Shown here piece after piece: positions 11,552 through 20,586 of a DNA stretch of 64,000 nt (positions are counted from its first letter, which is position 1; every line of letters starts with the position of its first letter). The notes under the pieces were generated by a model. It was not told the DNA's origin. It worked only from the letters and a program-made list of their open reading frames with translations, and did no database searches. The DNA lies in assembly GCF_008364685.1 (NCBI RefSeq), contig NZ_VTTL01000009.1, positions 124,001-188,000 on the forward strand, read 5' to 3'. A program made the translations under genes and the position numbers. This stretch comes from Xanthobacter oligotrophicus. GTDB lineage: Bacteria; Pseudomonadota; Alphaproteobacteria; Rhizobiales; Xanthobacteraceae.

Positions 11552-12838
11552 TCAATCCTTCTCGATGCGGATCACCTGGGGCAGGGCGGAGATGACCCCG
11601 TCTGCCTCGATGGCGGCAATGGCGCGGCGCACGGCTTCTTCCGTGGTCGCATAGGTGATGAGGATGACGCGCGCCGTCTCTGCCCCGTCGGGCCGGCGCT
11701 GCATGATGGATTCGAGCGAAATCTGCTCGTCCGCCATGCGCCGGGCGATGGTGGCGGCGGTGCCCGGCTTGTTCACCACCGCGAGGCGGATGTAGTAGCC
11801 ACCCTCATGGCGCTGCATGGCGGCGCGCTCGGCCTTGGTCAGCTCGGCCACGGGCAGGCCGAAGGCGTAGCCCCTGGCGCCGCGGGCCACGTCGAACAGG
11901 TCGCCCACCACGGCGGAGGCGGTGGCCGCGCCGCCGGCGCCGGGGCCGACCAGCGTCAGCGCCACCGCATCGCCGTCCACCGCCACCGCGTTGGTGACGC
12001 CGGACACCTGGGCGATGGGCCAGTGCTTGGGCACCATGGTGGGATGCACCCGCTGCTCGATGCCGGTTTCGGTGCGCACGGCGACGCCCAGCAGCTTCAC
12101 CCGGTAGCCGAGGTCGTCCGCCGCCTCGAGGTCGGCGAGGGTCAGCTGGCGGATGCCCTCCACATAGATGGAGTCCGCATCCACCTGGGTGCCGAAGGCC
12201 AGCGAAGTGAGGATGGCGAGCTTGTGGGCGGTGTCGAAGCCGTCGATGTCGAAGGTGGGGTCTGCCTCCGCATAGCCGAGCCGCTGCGCCTCGCCGAGGC
12301 AGACGTGGAAGGAGAGCTTCTCCTCCGCCATGCGGGTGAGGATGTAGTTGCAGGTGCCGTTGAGGATGCCCGAGACACGCTCGATGGTGTTGCCGGCCAG
12401 CGACTCGCGCAGGGTCTTCACGATGGGGATGCCGCCCGCCACCGCCGCCTCGAAATGCAGGCCAGCGCCGGAAGCCTCCGCCCGCTGGGCGAGTTCCACG
12501 CCGCATTTGGCCAGCAGCGCCTTGTTGGCGGTGACCACCGGGATGCCGCGGTCGAGGGCGGCAGTGACCGCTGCCTTGGCCGGGTCGCCGTCGCCGCCCA
12601 TCAGCTCCACGAACACGTCGATGTCGCCATCGCGGGCGAGCGCTACCGGGTCCTCGAACCAGGCCACGCCGGCAAGGTCGAGGCCACGGTCGCGGCTGCG
12701 GTCGCGGGCGGCCACCGCCGTCACCGCGAGGGTGCGGCCGGTGCGGGCCTGAAGCTCGGCCTTACGGCGTTCGAGCATGCGGAACACCGCCGCCCCGACG
12801 GTGCCGAGGCCGGCAAGGCCCACTTTCAGTTCGCTCAT
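11552..12838 (-). CDS. hom: homoserine dehydrogenase
   Basis: Reduces aspartate semialdehyde to homoserine, the branch point to threonine and methionine. The 428-residue protein has an N-terminal NAD(P)-binding fold (GLAGLGTVG, residues 8-16). The catalytic and substrate-binding domain follows, with the family segment ILNGTCNYILTRM and GYAEADPTFDIDG. A C-terminal ACT domain (about residues 345-428) usually confers threonine feedback inhibition. ATG 12838 matches the family start. It sits between the aminotransferase gene upstream and glpX downstream on the minus strand. The thrC gene for the same pathway is 4 kb away on the plus strand. Confidence 0.96.
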   Translation of the reverse strand: MSELKVGLAGLGTVGAAVFRMLERRKAELQARTGRTLAVTAVAARDRSRDRGLDLAGVAWFEDPVALARDGDIDVFVELMGGDGDPAKAAVTAALDRGIPVVTANKALLAKCGVELAQRAEASGAGLHFEAAVAGGIPIVKTLRESLAGNTIERVSGILNGTCNYILTRMAEEKLSFHVCLGEAQRLGYAEADPTFDIDGFDTAHKLAILTSLAFGTQVDADSIYVEGIRQLTLADLEAADDLGYRVKLLGVAVRTETGIEQRVHPTMVPKHWPIAQVSGVTNAVAVDGDAVALTLVGPGAGGAATASAVVGDLFDVARGARGYAFGLPVAELTKAERAAMQRHEGGYYIRLAVVNKPGTAATIARRMADEQISLESIMQRRPDGAETARVILITYATTEEAVRRAIAAIEADGVISALPQVIRIEKD

Positions 12839-12870
12839 GGGATCGGACCGGTTCTTCGCCTGATGGAAAG

Positions 12871-12893
12871 CGCCGCGCTTTTAGCGCGCGGCG
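12871..12893 (-). terminator. hairpin between aminotransferase gene and hom
   Basis: An 8-bp perfect inverted repeat (CGCCGCGC / GCGCGGCG) with a 7-base loop lies 82 bases past the aminotransferase stop and about 33 bases before the hom start. On the minus strand only CTTTCC follows, so it is a weak terminator at best, or a pause or attenuation hairpin in front of hom. Confidence 0.3.
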
Positions 12894-12974
12894 CCCGGAT
12901 GCACCACTCGTCCCGGCGGTTCCGGTCTGCGACCGGTACCGAGAGGGTCGCTCAAGGGCCGAGGGGCTTTGGTA

Positions 12975-14195
12975 TCAGCGCGCGGCGCTGAGGGGCACCA
13001 CATTGTGGAGGGTCGTGCCCGCCTGCTCGAAGAAGCGGCGGATGTTGCGCGCCGCCTGGCGGATGCGCTGCTCGTTCTCCACCACGGCGATGCGGACGAA
13101 GTCGTCCCCGTGCTCGCCGAAGCCGACGCCGGGTGCCACCGCCACGTCCGCCTTCTCGATGAGCAGCTTGGCGAATTCGACCGAGCCCATGGCACGGAAC
13201 GGCTCGGGGATAGGCGCCCAGGCAAACATGGAGGCGCGGGGCGAGGGCACCGGGAAGCCGGCGCGGCCGAAGCTCTCCACCAGCGCGTCGCGGCGCTTCT
13301 TATAGGTCTCGCGCATCTCGGCGATGCATTCCTGCGGGCCGTTGAGCGCCGCCGTCGCCGCCACCTGGATCGGCGTGTAGGCGCCGTAGTCAAGGTACGA
13401 CTTCACCCGCGACAGGGCGGCGATGAGGCGCTCGTTGCCCACCGCGAAGCCCATGCGCCAGCCAGCCATGGAATAGGTCTTGGACATGGAAGTGAATTCC
13501 ACCGTCACGTCCATGGCGCCCGGCACCTGCAGCACGGAGGGCGGCGGGGTGTCGTCGAAATACAGCTCGGCATAGGCGAGGTCGGAAAGGACGATGAGGT
13601 CGTTCTTCTTCGCGAAGGCCACCACATCCTTGTAGAATTCCAGGTCCGCCACGCAGGCCGTGGGGTTGGACGGATAGCACAGCACCACCGCTATGGGCTT
13701 GGGGATGGAGTGCTGCACCGCCCGTTCCATGGCGTGGAAGAACTCCGGCCCCGGCTCCACCGGCACCGAACGGATCACGCCGCCCGCCATCAGGAAGCCG
13801 AAGGCGTGGATGGGATAGGACGGGTTGGGGGTCAGGATCACGTCGCCCGGCGCGGTGATGGCCTGCGCCATGTTGGCGAAGCCTTCCTTCGAGCCGAGGG
13901 TGGCCACCACGTGCTTGTCGGGATCCAGCTTCACGCCGAATCGCCGCTCGTAATAATTCGCCTGGGCGCGGCGCAGGCCGGGGATGCCCTTGGACGCGGA
14001 ATAGCGGTCCGTGCGCGGCTTGCCGATGGTTTCCTTGAGCTTCTCGATCACATGCGCCGGCGCATCGAGGTCCGGATTGCCCATGCCGAGGTCGACGATA
14101 TCAGCCCCGGCATTGCGGGCGGCGGCCTTCACGCGGTTCACTTGCTCGAACACGTAGGGCGGCAGCCGGCGAATGCGGTGGAAATCGGTCGTCAT
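12975..14195 (-). CDS. class I/II PLP-dependent aminotransferase (AlaC / LL-diaminopimelate aminotransferase-like)
   Basis: Pyridoxal-phosphate aminotransferase of fold type I. The 406-residue protein has the cofactor-lysine motif SMSKTYSMAGWRMGF with Lys239, the NPSYPIH phosphate-side loop, and CYPSNPTA with the cofactor Asn. It resembles AlaC-type alanine transaminases and proteins annotated as LL-diaminopimelate aminotransferases in related bacteria; sequence alone does not settle the amino donor. It is first in the minus-strand run with hom and glpX. A role in alanine or aspartate-family amino acid supply is inferred from position. The ATG at 14195 gives the usual N-terminus (RRLPPYVFEQVN). 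Confidence 0.92.
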   Translation of the reverse strand: MTTDFHRIRRLPPYVFEQVNRVKAAARNAGADIVDLGMGNPDLDAPAHVIEKLKETIGKPRTDRYSASKGIPGLRRAQANYYERRFGVKLDPDKHVVATLGSKEGFANMAQAITAPGDVILTPNPSYPIHAFGFLMAGGVIRSVPVEPGPEFFHAMERAVQHSIPKPIAVVLCYPSNPTACVADLEFYKDVVAFAKKNDLIVLSDLAYAELYFDDTPPPSVLQVPGAMDVTVEFTSMSKTYSMAGWRMGFAVGNERLIAALSRVKSYLDYGAYTPIQVAATAALNGPQECIAEMRETYKKRRDALVESFGRAGFPVPSPRASMFAWAPIPEPFRAMGSVEFAKLLIEKADVAVAPGVGFGEHGDDFVRIAVVENEQRIRQAARNIRRFFEQAGTTLHNVVPLSAAR

Positions 14196-14351
14196 CTCAG
14201 GGCTCCAGAGGCCGCGCTGTTGCTCATTCTCCCGGCGCGGCAGTCGGGCTTTGTATCATTCTTGTGTGAATGGAAAAGACATGAATGCGATGGGAGTGCG
14301 GCAGAACCCTGTCCACCGCACTGCAATATGCCTCCGGTCGCGCGCGGGCGG

Positions 14352-14672
14352 CTATTTATCCTGGGTCCGGGCGAGGCTTTCCAGGTCGCGCTGCAGCTTC
14401 TGCTGGCCTTCCGGCGTCAGCGGCGGCCGCTTCGTCGACGACGCGGTGGTGCCGATGGTGGGGAAGGCATTGGCTGGCACCTCCTGCACATTGGTGTGCG
14501 GCGGCGTCAGGCCCGGCAGGCCCTCGCTTCCCGCGCAGGCGGCAAGGGCGCTGACAAGCGCTCCGGCCAAGGTGGCGCGCAGCAGGGCGCGGCCACCGGC
14601 GAGGGCGGTCGTGCGCGGGCGGTTGGGCGGCGTCGGGCAGGGGCCGGCCGGTGGGGTCGCAACCTGGATCAT
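14352..14672 (-). CDS. small putative lipoprotein, function unknown
   Basis: A 106-residue protein with a hydrophilic N-terminal stretch, a hydrophobic segment (about residues 28-45) and a lipobox ending LAAC, predicting lipidation at about Cys46 by Lgt and cleavage by Lsp. The mature part (about 60 residues) is short, Thr/Pro-rich and ends in a charged helix (TPEGQQKLQRDLESLA). AAGGGA lies 3 bases before the ATG at 14672, slightly closer than ideal. I recognise no family beyond short lipoproteins that sit near the aminotransferase gene in Hyphomicrobiales. It is divergent from phaC. Confidence 0.72.
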   Translation of the reverse strand: MIQVATPPAGPCPTPPNRPRTTALAGGRALLRATLAGALVSALAACAGSEGLPGLTPPHTNVQEVPANAFPTIGTTASSTKRPPLTPEGQQKLQRDLESLARTQDK

Positions 14673-14885
14673 CTGTCCCTTATAACGCTGCGGTGCACAC
14701 TTGCCATGGGGAGGTTTCGCATTGACGGACTTTGCATAAACGGGTCCGGCATGATCCTGTGGTTGCGCGTCGGCTGCGCTCGCCTGAGGCTCGATCCCGT
14801 CATCTGGACGGAGTATGAAGGACAGGCGCGTAGCGATAAAGATGGACCGAGCCTTCCGTAACGGCCCACCAAGAGGGAATGACCC

Positions 14886-16892
14886 ATGTCCCGTGCAGAG
14901 GAAACGTCGAACATGGCAGGGAACGGCAAAGGCATGGCTCCGCCCGTGGAGATGCCCGCTCCGCACCTGACCGTGGTGCCTCCGGCACCGGCCGAGGCGC
15001 CGAAACCGGCTGCCGGCACGGCGTTGGAGACGAAGGGCGCGTCCGCAGAGGGGGCGTCCGCCGCCGGGTCCAAGACCCGCGCCCCGTCGCCCGCTGCCGC
15101 ACCCGCTGGCGGCGACGGCGCGCGCAGCGGCATGGACGTGGAGGTCCTCGCCCGCAACCTCGCCCAGATGATGGAGGAGGGCGGTAAGGCCATGGCGGCC
15201 TACCTGACCCCGCGCCATCCGGGCAAGACCGACGACATGGCCGAGGACATCGCCGACGCTCTCAAGACCGTGAGCCATGTGGCCGAATACTGGATGGCCG
15301 ATCCCCAGCGCACGGTGGAGGCGCAGTCGCGCCTGATGGCCGGCTATCTCTCGGTCTGGGCCAACACCATGAAGCGCCTTGCGGGGGAGGAGGTAGCGCC
15401 CGTCACCAAGCCCGACGCCAGGGACGCCCGCTTCAAGGACCAGGGGTGGAACGACAGCCCCATCTTCGACGCGCTCAAGCAGGCCTATCTCGTCACCGCC
15501 AAATGGGCGGAGGACATGGTGGAGGAGGCCGAGGGCCTCGACCCGCACCTGAAGCACAAGGCCGAATTCCTGGTGCGCCAGGTTTCCAACGCCATCTCGC
15601 CCTCGAACTTCGTGATGACCAATCCCGAGCTCATCCGCGAGACCATGAGCTCGTCCGGCGAGAACCTCGTCAAGGGCATGCGGAACCTCACCGCGGACCT
15701 GATCGAGGGCAAGGGCACGCTCAAGATCCGCCAGACCGACACGAGCGCGTTCGAGGTGGGCCGCAACCTCGCCACCACCCCGGGCAAGGTGATCTTCGAG
15801 AACGAGCTGATGCAGCTCATCCAGTACGAGGCCACGACCGCGAGCGTGAAGAAGACGCCACTCCTCATCGTGCCGCCCTGGATTAACAAGTTCTATATTC
15901 TGGACCTGACGGCCGAGAAGTCCTTCATCAAGTGGCTGGTGGACCAGGGAGTCAGCGTCTTCGTCATCTCCTGGGTCAATCCGGATGCCCGGCTGGCCGC
16001 CAAGGGCTTCGACGATTACATGCGCGAGGGCATCATGACCGCCCTCGACCAGGTGGCCATCGCCACCGGCGAGCGGCAGGCCCACGCCATGGGCTATTGC
16101 GTGGGCGGCACCCTGCTCGCCACCACGCTCGCCTACATGGCCTCCACCGGGGACGATCGCATCGCGTCCGCCACCTTCCTCACCACCCAGATCGACTTCA
16201 CCCATGCGGGCGATCTCAAGGTGTTCGTGGATGAGGAGCAGCTGGCCTCCATCGAGCGCAAGATGAAGGACATGGGGTATCTCGAGGGCAGCAAGATGGC
16301 GTCCGCCTTCAACCTGCTGCGCTCCAACGACCTGATCTGGCCCTATGTGGTGAACAACTACATGAAGGGCAAGGCGCCGTTCCCGTTCGACCTGCTGTTC
16401 TGGAACGCCGATTCCACCCGCATGCCGGCGGCGAACCACTCCTTCTACCTGCGCAACTGCTACCTCACCAACAACATCGCCCGCGGGCTCGCCGAGCTCG
16501 GCGGCATTCGCATCGACGTGCACAAGATCACCGTGCCGGTCTACTCGCTCGCCACCAAGGAAGACCACATCGCGCCGCCGAACTCGGTCTATATCGGTGC
16601 CAACCTGCTGTCCGGCCCGGTGCGCTACGTGCTCGCCGGCTCCGGCCACATCGCCGGCGTGGTGAACCCGCCGGTCAGGAACAAGTACCAGTACTGGGCG
16701 GACGGTCCCATCGGGCCCAGCTTCGACCTGTGGCTGGAAGGCGCGCGGGAGACCGCGGGCTCGTGGTGGCCGGACTGGATCTCGTGGTTCGATGCCCAGC
16801 ATCCCGGCGAGGTCCCCGCCCGCGCCATCGGCGGCGACCGGCTCACCCCCATCGAGGACGCGCCGGGCCGCTACGTGCGGGCGCGCAGCTGA
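14886..16892 (+). CDS. phaC: class I poly(3-hydroxyalkanoate) synthase PhaC
   Basis: Polymerises 3-hydroxyacyl-CoA into polyhydroxyalkanoate at the surface of storage granules. The 668-residue protein has an Ala/Pro-rich N-terminal extension of about 80 residues, the PhaC N-terminal domain, and an alpha/beta-hydrolase core. The lipase-like box GYCVGG has Cys405 as nucleophile, with Asp560 (KEDHIAP) and His588 (GSGHIAG) completing the triad. A GAGGGA ribosome binding site precedes ATG 14886. It is a single gene here, with no phaA, phaB or phasin neighbour. A strong terminator follows. The N-terminal extension is longer than in the Cupriavidus enzyme but common in this order. Confidence 0.96.
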   Translation: MSRAEETSNMAGNGKGMAPPVEMPAPHLTVVPPAPAEAPKPAAGTALETKGASAEGASAAGSKTRAPSPAAAPAGGDGARSGMDVEVLARNLAQMMEEGGKAMAAYLTPRHPGKTDDMAEDIADALKTVSHVAEYWMADPQRTVEAQSRLMAGYLSVWANTMKRLAGEEVAPVTKPDARDARFKDQGWNDSPIFDALKQAYLVTAKWAEDMVEEAEGLDPHLKHKAEFLVRQVSNAISPSNFVMTNPELIRETMSSSGENLVKGMRNLTADLIEGKGTLKIRQTDTSAFEVGRNLATTPGKVIFENELMQLIQYEATTASVKKTPLLIVPPWINKFYILDLTAEKSFIKWLVDQGVSVFVISWVNPDARLAAKGFDDYMREGIMTALDQVAIATGERQAHAMGYCVGGTLLATTLAYMASTGDDRIASATFLTTQIDFTHAGDLKVFVDEEQLASIERKMKDMGYLEGSKMASAFNLLRSNDLIWPYVVNNYMKGKAPFPFDLLFWNADSTRMPAANHSFYLRNCYLTNNIARGLAELGGIRIDVHKITVPVYSLATKEDHIAPPNSVYIGANLLSGPVRYVLAGSGHIAGVVNPPVRNKYQYWADGPIGPSFDLWLEGARETAGSWWPDWISWFDAQHPGEVPARAIGGDRLTPIEDAPGRYVRARS

Positions 16893-16903
16893 GGCAGCGT
16901 TTC

Positions 16904-16965
16904 GCGTGGATGGTGCGGGCAGGCCCGTACCATCCACGCTGAAGCTTTTTTGCCGAAGCTTTTTT
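16904..16965 (+). terminator. terminator with duplicated U-tract after phaC
   Basis: A 17-bp stem (arms 16904-16920 and 16923-16939, one G-U pair) is followed by GAAGCTTTTTT at 16941-16951. The same 11 bases repeat at 16955-16965. The hairpin lies 11 bases past the phaC stop. The stem resembles the intergenic palindromes scattered in Hyphomicrobiales genomes. The repeated T-tract may improve release or be a slippage duplication. Confidence 0.85.
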
Positions 16966-17114
16966 GAGCGAGGGCGGAGGCTGGATCCGCGCCTCTCTGT
17001 GCGCGGCCCGCCCGGTGCATGCCTCAACCTTTACCAACCGCCTTTCGCGCAACGCCGCTTGCGGTTAGTTTATCGGGTGGCCCGACATGCGGCCGAAGAT
17101 CAGGTCGAGGCCCC

Positions 17115-18527
17115 GTGCGTTACGTTTCCACCCGTGGTGAAGCTCCCGTTCTCTCCTTCTCCGACGCGCTGCTCGCGGGGCTTGCGCGCGACGGCGGCCT
17201 CTATCTGCCCGAGGCCTGGCCGACCCTTTCCCGGGACGAGATCGCCGCGCTGGCGGGAAAACCATACGCTGCCGTCGCCAAGGCGGTGATCGGCCCGTTC
17301 GTGGCCGACGCGCTGCCGCAGCGCGCCCTCGACTTGATGATCGACGACGCCTATGCGGGCTTCCGTCATCCGGCCGTGGCCCCGCTGACCCAGATCGGCG
17401 CCAACCGCTTCATCCTCGAGCTGTTCCATGGCCCCACGTTGGCCTTCAAGGACGTGGCGATGCAACTGCTCGCCCGGCTGATGGACCATGTGCTGGCCTC
17501 GCGCGGCAGCCGGGCCACCATCGTCGGCGCTACCTCCGGCGACACCGGCAGCGCGGCCATCGAGGCGTTCCGGCGCTCGGATGCGGTGGATGTCTTCATC
17601 CTCTATCCCCACGGCCGGGTGTCCGAGGTGCAGCGGCGGCAGATGACCACGGTCAACTCGCCGAGCGTCCATGCCATCGCGGTGGAAGGCACGTTTGACG
17701 ACTGCCAGAACCTGGTCAAAGCCATGTTCAACCACCACGCCTTCCGCGACTCCCTGGCGCTGGCGGGTGTGAATTCCATCAACTGGGCGCGGATCGTGGC
17801 CCAGGTGGTCTATTATTTCTATGCCGCCACCGCCCTGGGCGCGCCCCATCGCGAAGTCTCCTTCGTGGTGCCCACCGGCAATTTCGGCGACATCCTCGCC
17901 GGCTGGGTGGCGAAGAAGATGGGCCTGCCCATTCGCGACCTCACCATCGCCACCAACGTCAACGACATTCTGGTGCGCACCCTGGACAGCGGCCGCTATG
18001 AGGTGAAGGGGGTGCTGCCCTCCACCTCGCCGTCCATGGACATCCAGATCTCCTCCAATTTCGAGCGCCTGCTGTTCGAGGCCCTGGACCGTGACAGCGC
18101 GGCGCTGCGCCAGCTCATGGATTCGCTGGCCCAGTCTGGCTCCTTCAGCGTGCCGCGCGGCGCGTTGGCCGCCATCTGCGCCGACTTCTCCGCCGGCCGC
18201 GCCGACGAGCCGGAGACCGCCGCCACCATCGCCAAGCTCTACCAGTCCACCGGCTATCTCTGCGATCCGCACACGGCGGTGGGCCTTGCCGTGGCGGACA
18301 AGGTGGAGCACGCGGCCAAGGTGCCGCAGGTGGTGCTCTCCACCGCCCATCCCGCCAAGTTCCCCGATGCGGTGGAAGCCGCCACCGGCCATCGACCTGC
18401 CCTGCCGCCCCACATGGCGGACCTCTTGACCCGCCGGGAGAGTGTCAGCGTGCTGCCCAACGACCTTGCCGCCATCGAGACCTTCATCCGCGCCCGTGCG
18501 CGCATTGCGCGGGGCGCGGCGGCATGA
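17115..18527 (+). CDS. thrC: threonine synthase ThrC
   Basis: PLP enzyme converting O-phosphohomoserine to threonine. The 470-residue length fits the family. The N-terminus RYVSTRGEAP is the typical threonine synthase start, and FHGPTLAFKDVAMQ holds the cofactor lysine. ATSGDTGSAA and VPTGNFGDILAG bind the cofactor phosphate. GTG 17115 is chosen because it begins at this conserved N-terminus and has a GAGG sequence before it; an upstream frame extension has no homology. It overlaps the next gene by four bases (ATGA), a thrC-peptidase coupling found widely in alphaproteobacteria. Confidence 0.95.
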   Translation: MRYVSTRGEAPVLSFSDALLAGLARDGGLYLPEAWPTLSRDEIAALAGKPYAAVAKAVIGPFVADALPQRALDLMIDDAYAGFRHPAVAPLTQIGANRFILELFHGPTLAFKDVAMQLLARLMDHVLASRGSRATIVGATSGDTGSAAIEAFRRSDAVDVFILYPHGRVSEVQRRQMTTVNSPSVHAIAVEGTFDDCQNLVKAMFNHHAFRDSLALAGVNSINWARIVAQVVYYFYAATALGAPHREVSFVVPTGNFGDILAGWVAKKMGLPIRDLTIATNVNDILVRTLDSGRYEVKGVLPSTSPSMDIQISSNFERLLFEALDRDSAALRQLMDSLAQSGSFSVPRGALAAICADFSAGRADEPETAATIAKLYQSTGYLCDPHTAVGLAVADKVEHAAKVPQVVLSTAHPAKFPDAVEAATGHRPALPPHMADLLTRRESVSVLPNDLAAIETFIRARARIARGAAA

Positions 18528-19789
18528 GCGTGAAGATTTCGGTTCTCGACAACGGCGTCACCGTCATCACCGACGAAATGAGCCACCTCGGCACCGCTTC
18601 CCTCGGCATCTGGGTGGGCGCGGGGGCGCGGGACGAGCAGGAGGACGAGCACGGCATCTCCCACCTCCTGGAGCACATGGCCTTCAAGGGCACGCGCCGG
18701 CGCTCCGCCCGCCGCATCGCCGAGGAGATCGAGCAGGTGGGCGGCGACATCAATGCCGCAACCTCCGTGGAGCAGACCACCTACAATGTCCGCGTGCTGG
18801 GGGAGGACGTGGGCCTCGGCATCGACATCCTCGCCGACATCCTCACCGAGCCGGCCTTCGCCCCCGACGAGTTGGAGCGGGAGAAGAACGTGATCGTTCA
18901 GGAGATCGGCGCGGTCATGGACACGCCCGACGACCTGGTGTTCGACCTGTTCCAGGAGCAGGCCTTTCCGGGCCAGAGTGTTGGCCGCTCCATCCTCGGT
19001 ACGCCGGACACGGTGCGGGCCTTCAGCCGCGACCAGCTCGGCGCCTATCTCGGGCGCACCTATCGCGGCCCCCGCATGGTGGTGGCCGCCGCCGGCGCGG
19101 TGGAGCACGACCGGCTGGTGGAGGAGGCGGCGCAGCGGCTGAAGATCATCGCGCCCGCCACCAAGCCGGAGCTGCCGCAAGCCACCTATGGCGGCGGCAC
19201 CCGCCTGCTGGCCCGGGACCTGGAGCAGGTGCACGTGCTGCTGGGGCTCGAAGGCTGCTCCTACAAGGACCCCGAATATCACGCGGTGCAGGTGCTCGCG
19301 AACGTGCTCGGCGGCGGCATGTCCTCGCGCCTGTTCCAGGATGTGCGCGAGGATCGGGGCCTCTGCTACTCCATCTATGCCTTCCATTGGAGCTATCAGG
19401 ATACCGGCTTGTTCGGCGTCTATGCCGGCACCGACACCGGCGACGTTGAGGAACTGTCCAACGCGGTCATCGACCAGATCCTCGACACGGCGGAAACTGT
19501 GACCGAGCTGGAGGTGGCCCGAGCCAAGGCGCAGATGAAGGTGGGGCTGCTCGCCGCGCTGGAGAGTTCCGGCGCGCGGGCGGACCAGCTCGCCCGGCAG
19601 ATCCTCGGCTTCGGCCGGGTGATTCCGGTGGAGGAGATCGTGGCGCGGGTGGATGCGGTGGACGTGGCTGGGGTGCGCCGGGCGGCGCAGGGCCTCATCG
19701 GCCGCGGACGGCCGACGCTGACCGCCATCGGTCCGGGCGGCGGCCTTGAGCCTGCCGCACGGGCGGTGGAGCGTTTGAAGGTTCACTAG
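18524..19789 (+). CDS. M16-family zinc metallopeptidase (mitochondrial processing peptidase-like)
   Basis: Insulinase/MPP-type peptidase of 421 residues. The inverted zinc motif H47-L-L-E50-H51 is intact, and a downstream Glu in the EREKNVIVQEI segment (about residues 120-130) supplies the third ligand. The N-terminal catalytic half and the C-terminal half, with the GGGMSSRLFQDVRE substrate-clamp region, are both present. No signal peptide is visible, so it is probably cytoplasmic. The start codon overlaps the thrC stop (ATGA), so translation is coupled. Its bacterial substrate is not established; homologues are the closest bacterial relatives of the mitochondrial presequence peptidase. Confidence 0.94.
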   Translation: MSVKISVLDNGVTVITDEMSHLGTASLGIWVGAGARDEQEDEHGISHLLEHMAFKGTRRRSARRIAEEIEQVGGDINAATSVEQTTYNVRVLGEDVGLGIDILADILTEPAFAPDELEREKNVIVQEIGAVMDTPDDLVFDLFQEQAFPGQSVGRSILGTPDTVRAFSRDQLGAYLGRTYRGPRMVVAAAGAVEHDRLVEEAAQRLKIIAPATKPELPQATYGGGTRLLARDLEQVHVLLGLEGCSYKDPEYHAVQVLANVLGGGMSSRLFQDVREDRGLCYSIYAFHWSYQDTGLFGVYAGTDTGDVEELSNAVIDQILDTAETVTELEVARAKAQMKVGLLAALESSGARADQLARQILGFGRVIPVEEIVARVDAVDVAGVRRAAQGLIGRGRPTLTAIGPGGGLEPAARAVERLKVH

Positions 19790-19939
19790 AGTAAGCGTTG
19801 GTGAGTTGGCGCGATCCGTCGGTCGGATCGCATCGCGTGCCGGTCGGCACGTGTTCATGTCCTGGGAGTGCCCGCCTGACCTGCCCCGGCCCGGGTGGAA
19901 CGCTCCCTGGGTCGATACGGATTTCCTTCGGGGCGTACC

Positions 19940-20578
19940 ATGTGGCCGCTGAGTTCCGTCCTAATGATCGAGCCGCTCCCCGTCATCGAGGGCAACGGCG
20001 TCTATCTGCGCCTGCCCCAGATGAAGGATTTTGGGCTGTGGCGGGATCTGCGGGAGGAAAGCCGCTCCTTCCTCACTCCGTGGGAGCCGTTGTGGCCGGC
20101 GGATGATCTGACGCGCGGGGCCTTCCGCCGCCGCCTGCGGCGCTACACGCGGGACATGGTCGCCGACGAGGCCTATCCGCTCTTCATCTTCCGCCACTCG
20201 GATCACGCGCTGCTCGGCGGCCTCACCCTCTCGAACGTGCGCCGGGGCGTGTGCCAGGCGGCGAGCCTCGGCTACTGGATGGGGGCGCCTTTTGCCGGCC
20301 AGGGCTACATGCAGGCGGCGGTGACAGCGCTTCTGCCCGTGGCCTACGACATGCTGCACCTGCGCCGCATCGAGGCGGCGTGCATGCCCTCCAACCAGCC
20401 GTCCATCCGCCTGCTGGAAAGCTGCGGCTTTGTGCGGGAGGGCTATTCGCGGGAATATCTGTGTATCAACGGAACGTGGGAGGACCACATCCTGTTCGGC
20501 CGCCTGCGCCACGACCAGCCGCTGCGCGAGAGCGCGCGCCGCGCCGCGCTCGAGCAGGTGCCACCGGCCGCGCAGTAG
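19940..20578 (+). CDS. GNAT-family N-acetyltransferase, RimJ/RimL-like
   Basis: Acetyl-CoA-dependent acetyltransferase of about 212 residues in the RimJ/RimL group, which modifies N-termini of ribosomal proteins. The acetyl-CoA-binding motif A region reads GYWMGAPFAGQGYMQAA, followed by LRRIEAACMPSNQPSIRLLE and CGFVREGYSREYL, all characteristic of this family. The start is uncertain: ATG 19940 and ATG 19964 (MIEPLPVIEG) both lack a strong ribosome binding site. It lies 150 bases after the M16 gene and converges on the acyl-CoA synthetase gene with only 8 bases between stops. Confidence 0.88.
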   Translation: MWPLSSVLMIEPLPVIEGNGVYLRLPQMKDFGLWRDLREESRSFLTPWEPLWPADDLTRGAFRRRLRRYTRDMVADEAYPLFIFRHSDHALLGGLTLSNVRRGVCQAASLGYWMGAPFAGQGYMQAAVTALLPVAYDMLHLRRIEAACMPSNQPSIRLLESCGFVREGYSREYLCINGTWEDHILFGRLRHDQPLRESARRAALEQVPPAAQ

Positions 20579-20586
20579 GGGCGCCT

